A stretch of 64,000 nucleotides of DNA from Begonia masoniana (Eukaryota; Streptophyta; Magnoliopsida; Cucurbitales; Begoniaceae): contig CM039502.1 in the NCBI GenBank assembly GCA_022432975.1, positions 2,966,375 to 3,030,374 on the forward strand. The letters run 5' to 3'. Positions within the stretch are counted from its first letter, which is position 1, and each line of letters begins with the position of its first letter. A program made the translations under genes and the position numbers. The notes under the pieces are model-generated. The model saw only the letters and a list, made by a program, of their open reading frames with translations, searched no databases and was not told the DNA's origin. Positions 1-11,739 of the stretch are shown here, in pieces.

Positions 1-497
1 TTGTTTCCAATGAGCAATTCCTCGATCATTTGCAAAGCAACTCTTTCTTCCTCACTCATCTCTAGCGGAAGCTCGGGGATAGCCTCCAATGGCGGAAGCT
101 GGTCAGAAGACAATGTACAAGACGAAGAATTCTGTTCAGGGTTCTTCTTTCCGAACTCGACGGTCATAACCCAATTGGAGTTTGAGATCGAACTCTGCCC
201 AGCTCGCTTTTGCCAAACTCCGATATGAGAATTTTCGTTGTCTAACCTCAGACAAGTCATTGAAGGAGAAGGTGTTTTGCTGAATTTTCTCAGCTTTGCA
301 TGGAGAATTTCTGACAAACTCTTGGGCGATAACGGAGAAAGCTTGTTTTTTTCTGAGTCGCTGGTCGGAGCTTGAGAGACTGGAAAATTCGTTTTCGCGT
401 TTCTTCCACTCATCAAAATTGCTGCTTGATCGTAAGTTCTGGCTGCTTCTTCTGCAGTCTCGAAAGTTCCTAGCCAGACCCTTCTTTTCCTGTGAAG

Positions 498-535
<38 letters not shown>

Positions 536-688
536 TATGAAAACAATGAGTAAAAGTAGAATTTTGATGATTTGAGTGAAGTAGGTAGGGTTGGTTGGTG
601 AAAATTACAGCAATGGATGGCGAATTTCTGATACCCATGATCCCCAGTGTCTCTGCCTGACTCCTCTGAACTTCTTTGATTGCACCAT
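1..688 (-). CDS. WIN1/SHN: SHINE/WIN1-type AP2/ERF transcription factor (3' end beyond the window)
   Basis: Nuclear DNA-binding regulator of the ERF group that in Arabidopsis (WIN1/SHN1-3) activates cutin and wax biosynthesis genes. Two exons are visible: 609-688 and 1-489. The 119-bp intron splits a Leu codon, which is the position the SHN family uses. Exon 1 encodes [20 protein letters not shown] and continues into the AP2 domain. Exon 2 resumes at [20 protein letters not shown], the WLG and AA core of AP2. Further on are the SHN-specific middle motif ([34 protein letters not shown]) and the acidic end with ALQMIEELL. The stop codon lies left of base 1; SHN proteins are about 190-200 aa, so only a few residues are missing. 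The start at 688 is fixed by the family-typical MVQ/MVH N-terminus. Family call is very secure; which SHN paralogue it is cannot be told. Confidence 0.95.
504..532. repeat. (GA)n microsatellite in the SHN intron
   Basis: About 29 bases of GA on the plus strand, which is CT on the sense strand. It forms most of the polypyrimidine tract in front of the exon 2 acceptor at 490-492. Length variation here could affect splicing of the only intron. A second GA tract lies in the 5' leader at about 708-724. Confidence 0.85.
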
Positions 689-2099
689 TTTCATTCAGCT
701 GACAGTAGAGAGAGAGAGAGAGAGGAGAAAAGTACAGGAGGAAGAGAGGAGGAGGATATAGAAGCGAGTGAGAGAGTGAAGGGAAATAGTGGAGGGACGT
801 ACAGTGTCGGCGAACTAAAGGCGAGGAACCAATTGGAGACTTGTAATTAAAACTGTCACCTAAACCTCTCCCGTTGTTACTTAATAGCCAATCAATTCTT
901 ATTGTCCAATAAATAAATGCTTTCTCTCTACCACATCAAAAATTTGGTTTCCTTTTGGACCCCCTCTTGGCCAATAACAACAGCAGCATTGCCATCTTAG
1001 CGTATTATCATATCATTTCACGTTTGAGTTCTTTACACGTGCATACAATTACAGCTCTAATCTCTTCTAATCTTCGTATAAGTGCATTTGAAACTGTATC
1101 TATCAAGACACAACGTGCTTTACCCTAATCTTCAACCATACATGAACCTAATTCTGAACAGTTCTTGTATCACACTTTCAATGAAACTTATCTTATTGTA
1201 TTATGTTTAGCATAGTAAGTATGCACCAAGTAGCAACCTTAGCTCAAAAATTTAAAAGAGATATCATTTAGGCTTGATGGTCCAAGGTCAGCAAGTACAA
1301 CCTTGTATCAACATATTTTTTATCATACTTGGACAAAAGTCTAAACCAAATCCCGCCGTAGAAGGTCTAAGGAAGACGAGAGCCTAATTTCCAAGAACCA
1401 GGCTCAACCTAAATCATTGTCGAGGCTTTAACATGTAGTATATATATATCATGCTTCGAAAAATAGATTACTACAAACCACACTTGACGTATACTGTAAT
1501 GTGATAATGTACGTAAAAAGTAGTGACACTAGGAAAGGAGTGGCATCTTTTATTGTGAGAGTTCATTAACTCACTAGTGTTGTTATTACTCTTTCCCAAT
1601 CTCCATCTTCTATTTTCGAATACCCTATTATATATATTTCCTGAAAACCCTATTATCTTAGGATCAGAGCAGAGTCAATTGTGGAAATAAAGAATGAAAT
1701 TTACTCTCCCTCAATAAATGAACTGCCTCTTTAATATTTGTCGTTTCTGCTCATTTCATCTTCCCATTCCAACTTCGTGTTCGTCATTCAAAGGAAAACC
1801 CATCCACTCTAGAAAGAGAGAGAGAGAGGAGAGAGAGTTTGGAGGGCTTGATCTAAAACATTGGTTAAACTGTGAAGTAGTTTCCCTACAGGCATGCTTT
1901 AGATGTCACATTAAGAGATGGTCCAGGATTTGAATATGGAGGTTGTAAAACATAAATTTCTTCAGAAAAATATATCTCATTTAAATAATAAATCAGTAGA
2001 TAGTAGGCCAACAACTTTGGAGATGCCAAGAGTAAAAGAGGTTTAAGACTAAAACATGAACTTGGATTTCCTGCAATCATGGCCAACATTTAACCTAAG

Positions 2100-2790
2100 G
2101 ATTAGTTGGTTTACCACAAAGATGACAGATGAGTAGACTGAGTTGGCTGGCTCAGTACTGTAGTGGGCTCGACGTAGGTTGAAATTTTTTTTGAGCTGAC
2201 TCGTTAAACTTGGCTTATTAGATAAACAAGATTTGTTAGACTTAGATTCTTTAACTCGTTAGGCTTGGTGAACCGGACTTTTTTCGGTTCAGCTCGTTGG
2301 TTACCTTAATTATAAATGATTGACAATTAAATAGGTGTCAGCCTAGTTACTATATATATATATAAATTTGTAATCGTGCAACTATCAAATATTATTAATG
2401 ATATTTTTTATTACATCTTCTCAAGTATTTTTTTTCCTAAATGTTTGTCATTTTATATATTAATAAAACAATTTTGTTAACTAAATAATTAATTATTATA
2501 TTTTTACAATATAATGATAAATAATTATTATAATTTTGATAATTAATTTTTTTTTAGAAATATACATTACATTTATATAAATTGAAAATATTTATGTATG
2601 TTTAGTTCGTTAGACTCAGCTTATTTAACATTGGATTGCGAGCCAGCTTATGTAAAAAAAAATTTGTCTAGTTCGTTAGGCTCAGCTCGTTAGGCTCGAC
2701 TCGTTTAACTCGATAAGATCAGTGAACTAGATTTTTTCATGCTCATCTCGATCGATTTGTTTGTTATATTTAGTTTAGATGTCAGCAATT
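2100..2790. repeat. Degenerate repeat rich in CTCGTTAGGCTCG motifs
   Basis: Short words such as TCGTTAGGCT, GGCTCG and GCTCGTT recur many times on both sides of an AT-rich core. This is the look of decayed non-autonomous DNA transposons that are common in dicot genomes. Similar words recur at 12215-12245 and 17845-17965. No clean terminal inverted repeat or target duplication could be fixed, so the class is a guess. Confidence 0.4.
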
Positions 2791-3639
2791 GGTTGTCTTA
2801 AATGATTTGATGCATAAAAAACTTTATATTAATTATAGAATATGATTAGAGAATTCTATGGTTGCTATAGAAAGATTCATTTTGGCCTTGAGAGTGCATT
2901 GCCTTCGAATTCCTTGTTACTAGTAATCTTAAAGTTTCAATGTTACGCACCCACGTGACATTGATTATTCTTATTATATGTCATCTACTTCGTTATATTT
3001 ATTTCATTGAGCCCTTTCTTTTAAGACTAATGTTGGCACTTCTGGCCTACTCACATGTGACCATTTTTTTTTTCTGCGCAACATTGTATAGATATTCGAA
3101 TATCACACGTTCATATTTTGTTTATTTGTTAACGGAGCAATTATAATAAATTGAAATAACATCGATAGATATGTTAGAATGCGTACACAACTTTGATGTC
3201 ATTGTTGAGAAGATGTGGTGCGAAGCTTAATTATACGATTGAAGTAGAAACGAGAAAATTAAAATCAATGAAAAAGAAAAACTATAGAAGAAATTTCGTA
3301 TTGCAAAAGTAGAATTATAACAACTTGTATCGATTATCAAGAGAATACTATAAAATCTTAGATATCTCACTCTTAATCTTTGTATATAAAAAATGAAGGC
3401 TTGATGGACGAGTGGCCAAGTAATTGATAAGTGACTGTAATATAATCTTTACTATAAACTAAACTTAGCGGCTAAACGATAAAAATCATAATCCAAAGTC
3501 TTCGTGATTTTAATGACTAAGTAACCTAAAACGTGACACTTATGGTCGAGCAAATTTATGAAGTTTCTTCATGACGAATAAACTTAGTTAAAAAAACCAA
3601 CAAAAATGTCACTTTACATCTAACAAGATCATACTCGAC

Positions 3640-3885
3640 GTGTAGAGTCTCTCGGTGCTTCAGCTATAATATTGTCTGTTTGGGCCGTAATCCGCACGGA
3701 TTTTGGGATTAGCTCAAAAAACGTTGTGCTAAGTAGGAAGGAGAACTTTACTTATAAGGTACTTATTTTTTACTCTCTCAAGCGATGTAAGATTGTGCAC
3801 CTTCATTAGTATGAGATGAACCCTTACAATCAACAGAATCTCGAGTCGTTCTTGCGTTCACAAGACGAGATGTCACACACTGAAT
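3640..3885. repeat. Fragment of a dispersed LTR-like family, copy 1
   Basis: Shares an ordered series of words with 16775-16975 and 17080-17285: a TATAATATTGT-like start, a GGGATTAGC..AAAACGTTGTG segment, then CTTATAA, ACTCTC and GATGTAAGATTGTGCACC. Copies are strongly diverged (many substitutions), so they are old. The layout resembles ends of Ty3-like LTRs seen across dicots, but no coding part is attached. Confidence 0.45.
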
Positions 3886-4390
3886 GAATTTTACGTCCAA
3901 ATTTAATATTATCCATTATGGAGTGCATGTAGATTTGTATGAATAATGTTACGTTTACTGTCTTATTCTAATATCTTAAAATATTTATTGACATATTAAA
4001 CAATGATTGTATCAATCATTATTTGTCACGTTCAGGGAGTATTTTAAGAGATTGTTACATGATAGTAAACGTAATATTATTATTTTTGCATTACGGTTCT
4101 TTTTTAGGGTATTGAAAATTTTGGAAGGATCCAATTGGCAACCACCGATTGGTCCAACGAGAAGAACCCAACGCTTCTGCGGGTCCAACTTGGAAGAACC
4201 AACTATTCAACTCTTGCTCTTAACAACCAGTCTTCCCCAGGAGAAACACCAACAAAGCTATTGAATCCAATTTTCAAGTTATGAAACTGGATTTTCTCTT
4301 TCGATTTCACCAATTCCTATGGAACCATGCCCAAAAATGGTCTCGCTGCGATCGATTGACCACCTATGACTCAGTTCAAGCTCACCCATT

Positions 4391-7300
4391 ATGCTCAAAG
4401 GCAAACTTAAGCTCCCGGAGAAGGCCCGTCTGGTCTTGCCGGACCGTATCGGTAACTTAGTTGTCGGGTTTGACGAGAAAGATGAAGAAAATGTTGGGTC
4501 CGATTCGGGAATAGATTTTGGGGAAGAGCTCGAGACACTTCTGCCTTACGAGTTCGGGTCCGATAGAGAAAGCGATGGTGATACTGGTAAATTACCCATC
4601 GAAGAAGAAAAGGTTGCTGATGATTCCAAATGTCGGGTCCGGCCGCGATTGGAAAAGGAGGTTGTAGTCTCTGTGTCGAAAGCCATTGCCGCCGACGAGA
4701 AGAGGTCTGATCTTCAACACGAGGTAGAATTCTGGGTCTTCAGTAATTTGATTTTCTCTTCTTCTTTCTTTTCTGTTAAGGTTTTTATGTGATTTGGTTT
4801 GTGTTTTGCTTTGGTTTCCAGTTGGCTGATTTGAGAAACTTACAAGTGATTATAATGCAATTTATGTTTTCATTGGGAAGTAATTATGATGCTATCTTCG
4901 AAGTTGAGTTATATTTAGTGTGAAGATTACAGTTTATCTGCTTTGAAGAATAGAAACATAGCGGGTTGTGCTTAGCTAGTTGGACTAAATGAAATTCATA
5001 CACTTTCATTTTCTCGTTAAAGATTAATGTTCTAATTACCATTGTCAAATAGCTTATTGACACACTAAAGACATGGATTTTTCCTTATGAAATATTATAA
5101 TATGACCTGCTTGAACAGTTGAGTTTTATCGACTACTAGTGAAATTGCTAAGTGTCTCCCAAAGACGTTTATATATAAGTTTTTACAAGCAATCAACTCG
5201 AAGATGATTATTTTTCTTTACCTCTATGCAAATTACTCGAAGTGTACAAATACTTGAAAAAAAGCTTTGAGTTTGAGTAGATGCTGGAAAGTTTAAAGTT
5301 CAGAAAAAAATAGGAAAATTATCTTTACATGTCTCAGAAGGATTAGTCTTTTTTTCCAAATATAAACAAGTGTTATTTTTCTTTGTACCTCTCCTTAGAT
5401 ATCATCTTTAATCAATATCTTGCTAATATCTTTCCTTCGTCCTGTTTTCCCCCATGGTGCCCTGTAATTAGCTTTCTCAAAATGAGATAAACTTGGAAAG
5501 GTTGCAGAGAATTGCAAGCACGGGACTTCCCGATGGAGGAGGATTGCGTGCAACAACTTGGAAGGTAAATGACTTGGATTATCAGGTTCTCAATGGAGAA
5601 AAAAAAAAGAATAAAAAAGCAGTAATTGTTTGGTAAATTAACTTCTTAAAATTGATTATCGATGTAATTGTTTGACAAATTATAACATTCAATTATTAAA
5701 TTACATACACGGATACTAGAATTGAGAGAAACTAAAATGAGTGTGAGAGAAAGTTAGTGGTTAAATATCATTATTTAAAAATTTAGAGGATTAAAATGGA
5801 AAATAAAATAATTTTACAACTCCATTCGGAATATTAGGAAAGCAAATTGTAAAATCTACATCTTCCAATTTCTCAAAATTGCTGCAACTTTTATGAAAAA
5901 ACACTTATTTTTTTGTTTGCCAAATTGGAGTGCTAATTATCATCATTTGCATCATCATAGCAGCTTCTATTGGGTTATCTGCCACCTTCTCGCGACTTAT
6001 GGGAAAAAGAGCTGATAGAAAATCGTCTCAAATATGCAAAACTAAAAGAGGAGTTTCTCCTAAGTCCTGTAAGATGAATCTTCATGAGTTACAGAAAAGG
6101 AAACTAGTTAGTTAGCTGCTGGATGAATATATAAGTAAAATATGTGAATCCATGGTTCTTTTATTGTTCTCTAAACGAATATTTGAATCTAGACAGTCAC
6201 AAATTAAAAGCAGAAAGGATGAAACATCGAATTGCAGTTACAAGCCAGTTGAAAGTAATGCTGATGGACTTCTTCAGCGGCATGAAATTTCCCAAGAGGA
6301 TCATCCTTTAAGCCTTGGTAAAGCTAGTGCTTGGAATCAGTTCTTTCAGGTAAAAATCTTGATTTCTTCAAGTTAAGAGAGTTACTTGAATGCCCTTGAA
6401 ATTAAGGTTGGTGCCCAACAGGCCTTTTCTTCATAAGCTTCTTGTTTGTGGAGCTTTTCTTTTATCAGTTCCCACCTTTATTCATGTCTTTGGTCATAAT
6501 CAAGGTGGTAAGTAAAATACATGTACGTTTATTTCAGCATACAGAAATTATCGACCAAATTGACCGTGATTTGCAACGAACTCATCCGGATATGAAGTTT
6601 TTCTCAGGAGAATCGTCAATCAGTAGGAAAAACAGGGTATCCAACTATTGCATTGAAAACTTCTTCTTGTCCTTTGATTTTATCTGAAATAGGCAGATTT
6701 ACGATCATGTGGCTGATTCCATGTGCTTTGATCTCTTTTCTCATAGGAATCTATGAAAAATATTCTTCTTTTGTTTGCAAAAGTAAATCCAGCAATCAGC
6801 TACGTGCAAGGCATGAACGAGGTCTTGGCACCGATCTACTACTTATTTAGTACCGACCCAGATGAACACAATGCTGTAAGTAATATCTGCAGCTATTTTC
6901 AACTTGATATGAGCGTGCCTATGATCACATACACAACACAAATATAAAATATCTCGAGTTAATGTTTGAATATTAGGAGCTACGGCCATATACCATATTT
7001 CTAGGTTGAGTTGGAGCATCATTTAATGAGGGATACTTGTACTCAAAACTGAGATAGGTGGGTAGACAGAATGTTGAAAAACCGAAATCGAAACGGAAAT
7101 TGGAAAAACGAAAATAGTGGACACCAAAGATTTACGTGGAAACCCTAAACGGGAAAAAACCACGGGGAGAGGAGAAATCACTAAAAATCAAAGGTACAAT
7201 GAGTTTTGCGACTCAAGAATCAATATATAGAGAAAACATAAAACCCTAATATTGATATACGGGCCCGGTCCGGCCCAACTAGAATTCGGGTCACACCAAA

Positions 7301-10300
7301 TTCTAACAATCTCCACCTTGACACGAATTCCATATAAGAGATCCAACGGGCTACTCGGCCCAACCCAAAGCGAATCCAGAACACTGAACTCTGAAAATCT
7401 CCACCTTCGAAATTCCGGTGCAAGGAAATCAATCTGCAAAACACCATTAAAAAACCTCCTCTACCACAAAGGCCCCAGATGGGCCAACTCAGTATCCGAT
7501 ACCGTTCAAGTTTAAGCTCCACTTAAACTTGAGAGACTTACTTGAGAAGAAATCGTGTCTCCTCCTCCATGGTATCACTGAACTATCAGGATTGTCGCAA
7601 CGAACTGCATCTGAACATGCTGAAGACTCCACACAGGAATCATTACTCTCGAACACATTCAATGCATAACCCACAGTTTCATCATATCGTCCCGGAGTAT
7701 TAACCTTCCGTATTGTTCTGCCTTTGACGATACCATTCTGACGTGAAACTGAAACTGATGACTGAACATCTGAAATAGGCTGACTCACCGGCTCTGATGT
7801 TCCCTCAGATCCTAAACTGAACTTCACCCGAGAACCTGATTTCTTCCGAGTCTTCTCAACATTTCTCTTAGAAGGTGAATTCACAAACTTTGCAGCCTTA
7901 TAAATATCAGAATCAGACATAGATGAACTAGCGACAGCGACATCACCTGTAACTGTAGAGCCTTGCAGAACGTATAAACTGGCAGTTTTTTTGAACCCTT
8001 TCATCACGACAAGAGAACCTTTGCTAACCTTCACAACTCCACCTTCACCAGTGTACTTGTACCCTTTAGAATCAAGAGTACTCAAAGAGATCAGATTTCT
8101 CTTCATGTCAGGGACGTGCCTCACATTGCCAAGTGTCCGAATAGCTCCATCGAACATCTTAATCTTGACCGTACCAATGCCAGCAATTCTACAAGATGCG
8201 TTATTTCCCATCAACACAGCACCTCTAGAAATCGTTTCATATGTTGAAAACAAGTCCCGATTAGGACACATATGAAACGTGCAGCCAGAATCAAGAATCC
8301 ACTCCTCGCTCTGTTTCGGATCAATATCATATGCAACGAGGAGTTCACCATCAATGTGATTTTCAGCAACATCAGCTTCGCCAGACTTCTCTGGTTGTTT
8401 TCCATTCTGATTATCACCAGCTTTCTTGTTTTTATTCTGCAGTTTATAACAATCAGCAATAATATGACCTTTCTTCTTGCAGTACTTACAATACTTATCC
8501 TTGTTGTTCTTGGATTTCGACCTGCTTCGATTATCCCCACTAGTATTCCTCTCATGCGGTCTTCCCCGCACAACAAGGCCCTCACCCTTAGCATCTGAGC
8601 CACCAACAAGTTTATCCATCTTCTCCTTAGAGAATAAAGCATCATAAACCTCATCCAAAGTTAAAGAATCACGACTGTATAAAATAGTATCTCTAAAAGT
8701 AGCATACGAAGTAGGCAGCGAACACAGCAAAATCAAACCTAAATCCTCTTCGTCGTACTTAACTTCCATGGATTCCAAATCAGAGACAATTTCCTTAAAA
8801 ACAGTTAAGTGATCATCTAGAGACGTACCGTCTGTCATACGATGAGAATATAGATGTTGTTTCAGGTGTAGTTTGCTAGTCAGGGATTTAGTCATACACA
8901 ACTGCTCCAACCTTAACCAAAGTGCCGCAGCGGATTTTTCCTTCAAACAATCTTGAAGAATCTGATTTGACAGATGCAAATGAATCTGAGATAGAGCTTT
9001 TCTATCCTTACGCTGCTTCTCCTCAGCAGTCCATGATGATGGCATCATTGCAATGCCCAACAATGCATCGTCTAAATTCATTTGTGCCAGAATTGCCCGC
9101 ATCTTAACCTGCCACAATGAAAATCTGGTATTTCGATCTAGCAGCGGAATTTCGTATTTTAACGATGCCATCTCTCAGTAATAAAATTCAGAATATTTCC
9201 CTAATAATATCTTCACCAGATAATTACTCCGAAAAATATCAAACAATAATCTCAACCCAGATAATTATTTTCCACCAAAAATAATCAATATCCCCTCACG
9301 CGGACTATGCAAAACAATTCTGAAATCAGTGGGAAAAATACCAAAAACTGAACCAAAACTAAATACTGCTGCTGTTCGGACTGTCTGGAGCAGCGTCGGC
9401 GGCGAGGGATCTTGGACGGAGGCGCGGCAGTCTAGCAATCAGAGTTTCTGACGCGTGCGGGGCTTTGATCGGCGGCGAGATTCTGAACGGAGCGTGGCGG
9501 AGCGGTGAGCAGAACGGAGTGAACGGAGAGCGTCGGTGGTCGATTGTGCGAGCGACGGCAGAGTTCGCTGGCGGCGGCGTTCTGTTGCACGCGTCGACGT
9601 TGGAGCGGCGTCGAAGGTGGGTTGTGTGCGCGACGGCGGCGTGACCGAAGAGGCAGCGGCGTGGGGCGGCTCGGGCTCTCCTTCTCTGTTTACACCTCCT
9701 CTGTCGAAGAAGAACAACAGAGAAAATCTTCTCTGTTTCTTCACAAAGAGAAATAAGAAAATAATTTTCTTTTATTTTTTCTATTTTCCTTTTTCCTCAA
9801 AATTTCAATTTCAATTATCGAAATTGAAAACCCAAAACAAAAAACGTTCGATACCTTCGAAAAATCAAAAACTTGATTTTCGAAAACTTTCAACTCGCTC
9901 TGATACCAATTGTTGAAAAACCGAAATCGAAACGGAAATTAGAAAAACGAAAATAGTGGACACCAAAGATTTACGTGGAAACCCTAAACGGGAAAAAACC
10001 ACGGGGAGAGGAGAAATCACTAAAAATCAAAGGTACAATGAGTTTTGCGACTCAAGTATCAATATATAGAGAAAACATAAAACTCTAATATTGATATACG
10101 GGCCCGGTCCGGCCCAACTAGAATTCGGGTCACACCAAATTCTAACACAGAAAATATAAATGAGAATCAAACAACTCTTTCTGAGCAGCGTGCCAAAATA
10201 GCTTCACAGCTGCATGAGAAGAATTGCCTTCTGACAAGGAGGCCTACTTCATCAAAATGTCAGGTCTATTTAAAGTTTTAAGATTATCTCAGTGGCGGAT

Positions 10301-11467
10301 GAATTCCTGCAGCATGTAGGGATGGGCAAAACCACTGAAACAGCGGTTCGAACCAAAACAAGCGTTTCGATCCCGGTTTGGTCAACTTCTCACCACTATA
10401 AGAACCGTAACCGGTTTTGAATGTAGAAGAACCGTGAGTTTACAGTTTGTTTCATAGTTTTGAGGGTTAAAAATTGTAAAAACCAAACTGAAAGGTGGCA
10501 AAATCTACAATAAATAGATGTATTTTAATAATATTAATCTTATTTTTTATTTTGAAACCAAACCGTTTCTCATGCTTTGGTTCCTGTTCTCGACGGTGCC
10601 GATTCCGAACCATGAGAACAGTTACTTCACGGCTCAGTTCAGTTCATCCTGAAACTGGACCGAACCAGGTTGTGTTCACCCCTACCTGCAGGTCGAGGAA
10701 GCCTTATATGCAAAAAACTTGCCCGCTAAACAAATCCCATGGATGGAAGGAGATTCTGTCAATTTAAACTTCTCCAAATTCATTCATGAAATTTATGATC
10801 AATTTTGAGTTATTGAATTTTATTTTGAGAACCGTTTCCTTTTATTCTGATTTCTGCACATTGAGCTAGTCCATTTGTTTTATATTACCAGCCCTCTTTT
10901 CTAACAACTAGGAATGTTTAGACGATGAGAGATGCTTCCTCTATGGTGTAGGCAAACTTAGAAGCAGATAGCTTTTCTTGTTTTGTGCGGCTCTTGAGTG
11001 ATCTAGTCGATCACTTCTGCGAGCAATTGGATAACAGCTCAGTCGGCATCCTATCCACTCTTTTTCGTCTGTCAGAGTTATTGAAGGAAAATGACGAGGA
11101 ACTATGGCGACATCTTGAATTAACTAATAAGGTGCAGACTGTAATTCGTTTTATCTCTCCTCAACCCAAAAAATGAGACCAAAGATGTTAAAATATACTG
11201 GAATGGGTACTCAGGTTTTCAAATGATTTCTGATGTAAATTTAGTTACTTGACTTACATTCTAGGATGAATTATTCTTAAAGATTTCTTTTTTCAGATCG
11301 AACTAAGTTATTTACAAACTGAAGAAACTTCTCATTTGTCCCTAATGGAGCAGATTAAAGCGCAATATTATGGATTCAGATGGATCACATTGCTGCTTAC
11401 TCAAGAATTCAATTTTCATTCAATCATGAGAATTTGGGATTCTCTATTGAGCAACCCTTTTGGTGTT

Positions 11468-11534
<67 letters not shown>

Positions 11535-11739
11535 TCTTGACAATGCTTGTTTATTTCAGGATATGCTGCTAAGAATCTGTTGTGCTATGCTTCTGTGCAT
11601 GAAGAGAAGACTAATGAGAGGTGATTTTGTGTCTAACTTAAAGCTTTTACAACACTACCCCGACATCAACATAGAACATCTTTTGGACGTGGCTCGGGAC
11701 ATCAGTCCCGACACATCTTCCTACCGAATATCCCTGTAA
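4391..11739 (+). CDS. TBC-domain Rab GTPase-activating protein (Gyp1-type), 9 exons
   Basis: Accelerates GTP hydrolysis by Rab GTPases in membrane traffic; resembles the Arabidopsis Ypt/Rab-GAP gyp1p-superfamily proteins. Exons: 4391-4723, 5472-5564, 5964-6068, 6197-6349, 6538-6636, 6747-6875, 10952-11131, 11297-11470, 11560-11739. Every intron is GT-AG and phase 0, and the joined frame is open for 481 codons. The start is the first ATG after an in-frame TGA at about 4364. The acidic N-terminus (residues 1-105) is not conserved. The TBC domain begins near RIASTGLPDG. The arginine finger is in IDRDLQRTHPD (exon 5) and the glutamine finger in YVQGMNE (exon 6). Also visible are EELWRHLE, GFRWITLLLTQEF and LLRICCAMLL. 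Intron 6 is 4,076 bp because it holds a retroelement and a MITE; introns 1 (748 bp) and 2 (399 bp) contain nothing recognisable. Family secure; target Rab unknown. Confidence 0.93.
7072..7308 (-). repeat. 3' LTR of the gag-only copia element
   Basis: 237 bp, TG..CA ends; pairs with 9911-10147. Differences seen: a G/A near 7102, an A/T near 7217 and a C/T near 7243. Confidence 0.93.
7489..9171 (-). CDS. gag: Copia Gag with protease-like segment, 560 aa, internal pol deletion
   Basis: Structural capsid/nucleocapsid protein of the element. The N-terminal copia Gag (UBN2-like) domain starts MASLKYEIPLLDRNTRFSLW. A CCHC zinc knuckle reads CKYCKKKGHIIADC near residue 230. Then comes an aspartic-protease motif, WILDSGCTFHMC. 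After a GAG-pre-integrase-like stretch (residues about 330-410) the frame runs directly into sequence like the linker that follows integrase in ordinary copia polyproteins (GRTIRKVNTPGRYDE). This suggests the integrase core was lost by an in-frame deletion; the RT and RNase H are also missing. The frame is open throughout, unusual for a parasite element and consistent with Gag still being useful. Confidence 0.9.
   Translation of the reverse strand: MASLKYEIPLLDRNTRFSLWQVKMRAILAQMNLDDALLGIAMMPSSWTAEEKQRKDRKALSQIHLHLSNQILQDCLKEKSAAALWLRLEQLCMTKSLTSKLHLKQHLYSHRMTDGTSLDDHLTVFKEIVSDLESMEVKYDEEDLGLILLCSLPTSYATFRDTILYSRDSLTLDEVYDALFSKEKMDKLVGGSDAKGEGLVVRGRPHERNTSGDNRSRSKSKNNKDKYCKYCKKKGHIIADCYKLQNKNKKAGDNQNGKQPEKSGEADVAENHIDGELLVAYDIDPKQSEEWILDSGCTFHMCPNRDLFSTYETISRGAVLMGNNASCRIAGIGTVKIKMFDGAIRTLGNVRHVPDMKRNLISLSTLDSKGYKYTGEGGVVKVSKGSLVVMKGFKKTASLYVLQGSTVTGDVAVASSSMSDSDIYKAAKFVNSPSKRNVEKTRKKSGSRVKFSLGSEGTSEPVSQPISDVQSSVSVSRQNGIVKGRTIRKVNTPGRYDETVGYALNVFESNDSCVESSACSDAVRCDNPDSSVIPWRRRHDFFSSKSLKFKWSLNLNGIGY
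9911..10147 (-). repeat. 5' LTR of the gag-only copia element
   Basis: 237 bp; carries the promoter for the minus-strand transcript. It is followed in element sense by the initiator-Met primer-binding site (complement of 9897-9908) and a GC-rich leader (about 9360-9700) upstream of the gag start. Confidence 0.93.
10316..10685. mobile_element. hAT-like MITE in TBC intron 6
   Basis: About 370 bp with imperfect terminal inverted repeats: GTAGGGATGGGCAAAACC on the left, and GTAGGGGTGAACACAACC as the reverse complement of the right end (14 of 18 match). The interior is full of AACCG/CGGTT words in opposite orientations, so it can fold back. Both flanks contain CTGCAG, suggesting a diverged 8-bp target duplication. 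No coding capacity. Confidence 0.55.
11473..11530. repeat. (CT)n microsatellite filling TBC intron 8
   Basis: Nearly 60 bases of CT occupy two thirds of the 89-bp intron (11471-11559), starting right at the GTCTCT donor. The acceptor TTATTTCAG stays intact at 11551-11559. Confidence 0.9.

Larger units (their letters stand above)
847..4390. other. Intergenic region between SHN and the TBC gene
   Basis: No gene model is supported. The stretch is AT-rich and the open frames here are short and unlike any family I know. It holds a degenerate GTTAGGCTCG-type repeat (about 2100-2790) and a fragment of a dispersed LTR-like family (about 3640-3885), listed separately. The SHN promoter lies in its left part. 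Confidence 0.6.
7072..10147 (-). mobile_element. Gag-only copia derivative (TR-GAG type), complete with LTRs and TSD
   Basis: Two 237-bp LTRs (7072-7308 and 9911-10147) start TGTTG and end TAACA, and differ at only three positions by my count. They are flanked by the 5-bp target duplication CAGAA (7067-7071 and 10148-10152). Sense is the minus strand. The primer-binding site, complementary to initiator-Met tRNA, is 9897-9908, two bases inside the 5' LTR. A purine-rich tract abuts the other LTR near 7309-7322. The only protein is Gag plus a protease-like piece (7489-9171). Integrase core, reverse transcriptase and RNase H are absent, so it needs enzymes from a full copia element. It sits antisense in intron 6 of the TBC gene. 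Confidence 0.93.

Noticed and set aside
3390..3430. tRNA-like stretch (GGACGAGTGGCCAAG)
   Set aside because: The rest of a cloverleaf (anticodon stem, T arm, acceptor pairing) is absent.
7991..8598. Plus-strand open frames opposite the retroelement Gag
   Set aside because: Shadows of the long minus-strand Gag frame; no family resemblance.
10148..10263. Extra constitutive exon of the TBC gene
   Set aside because: Exons 6 and 7 join directly to give the conserved family sequence, so it is not part of the main protein; kept only as a possible former cassette exon in the findings.
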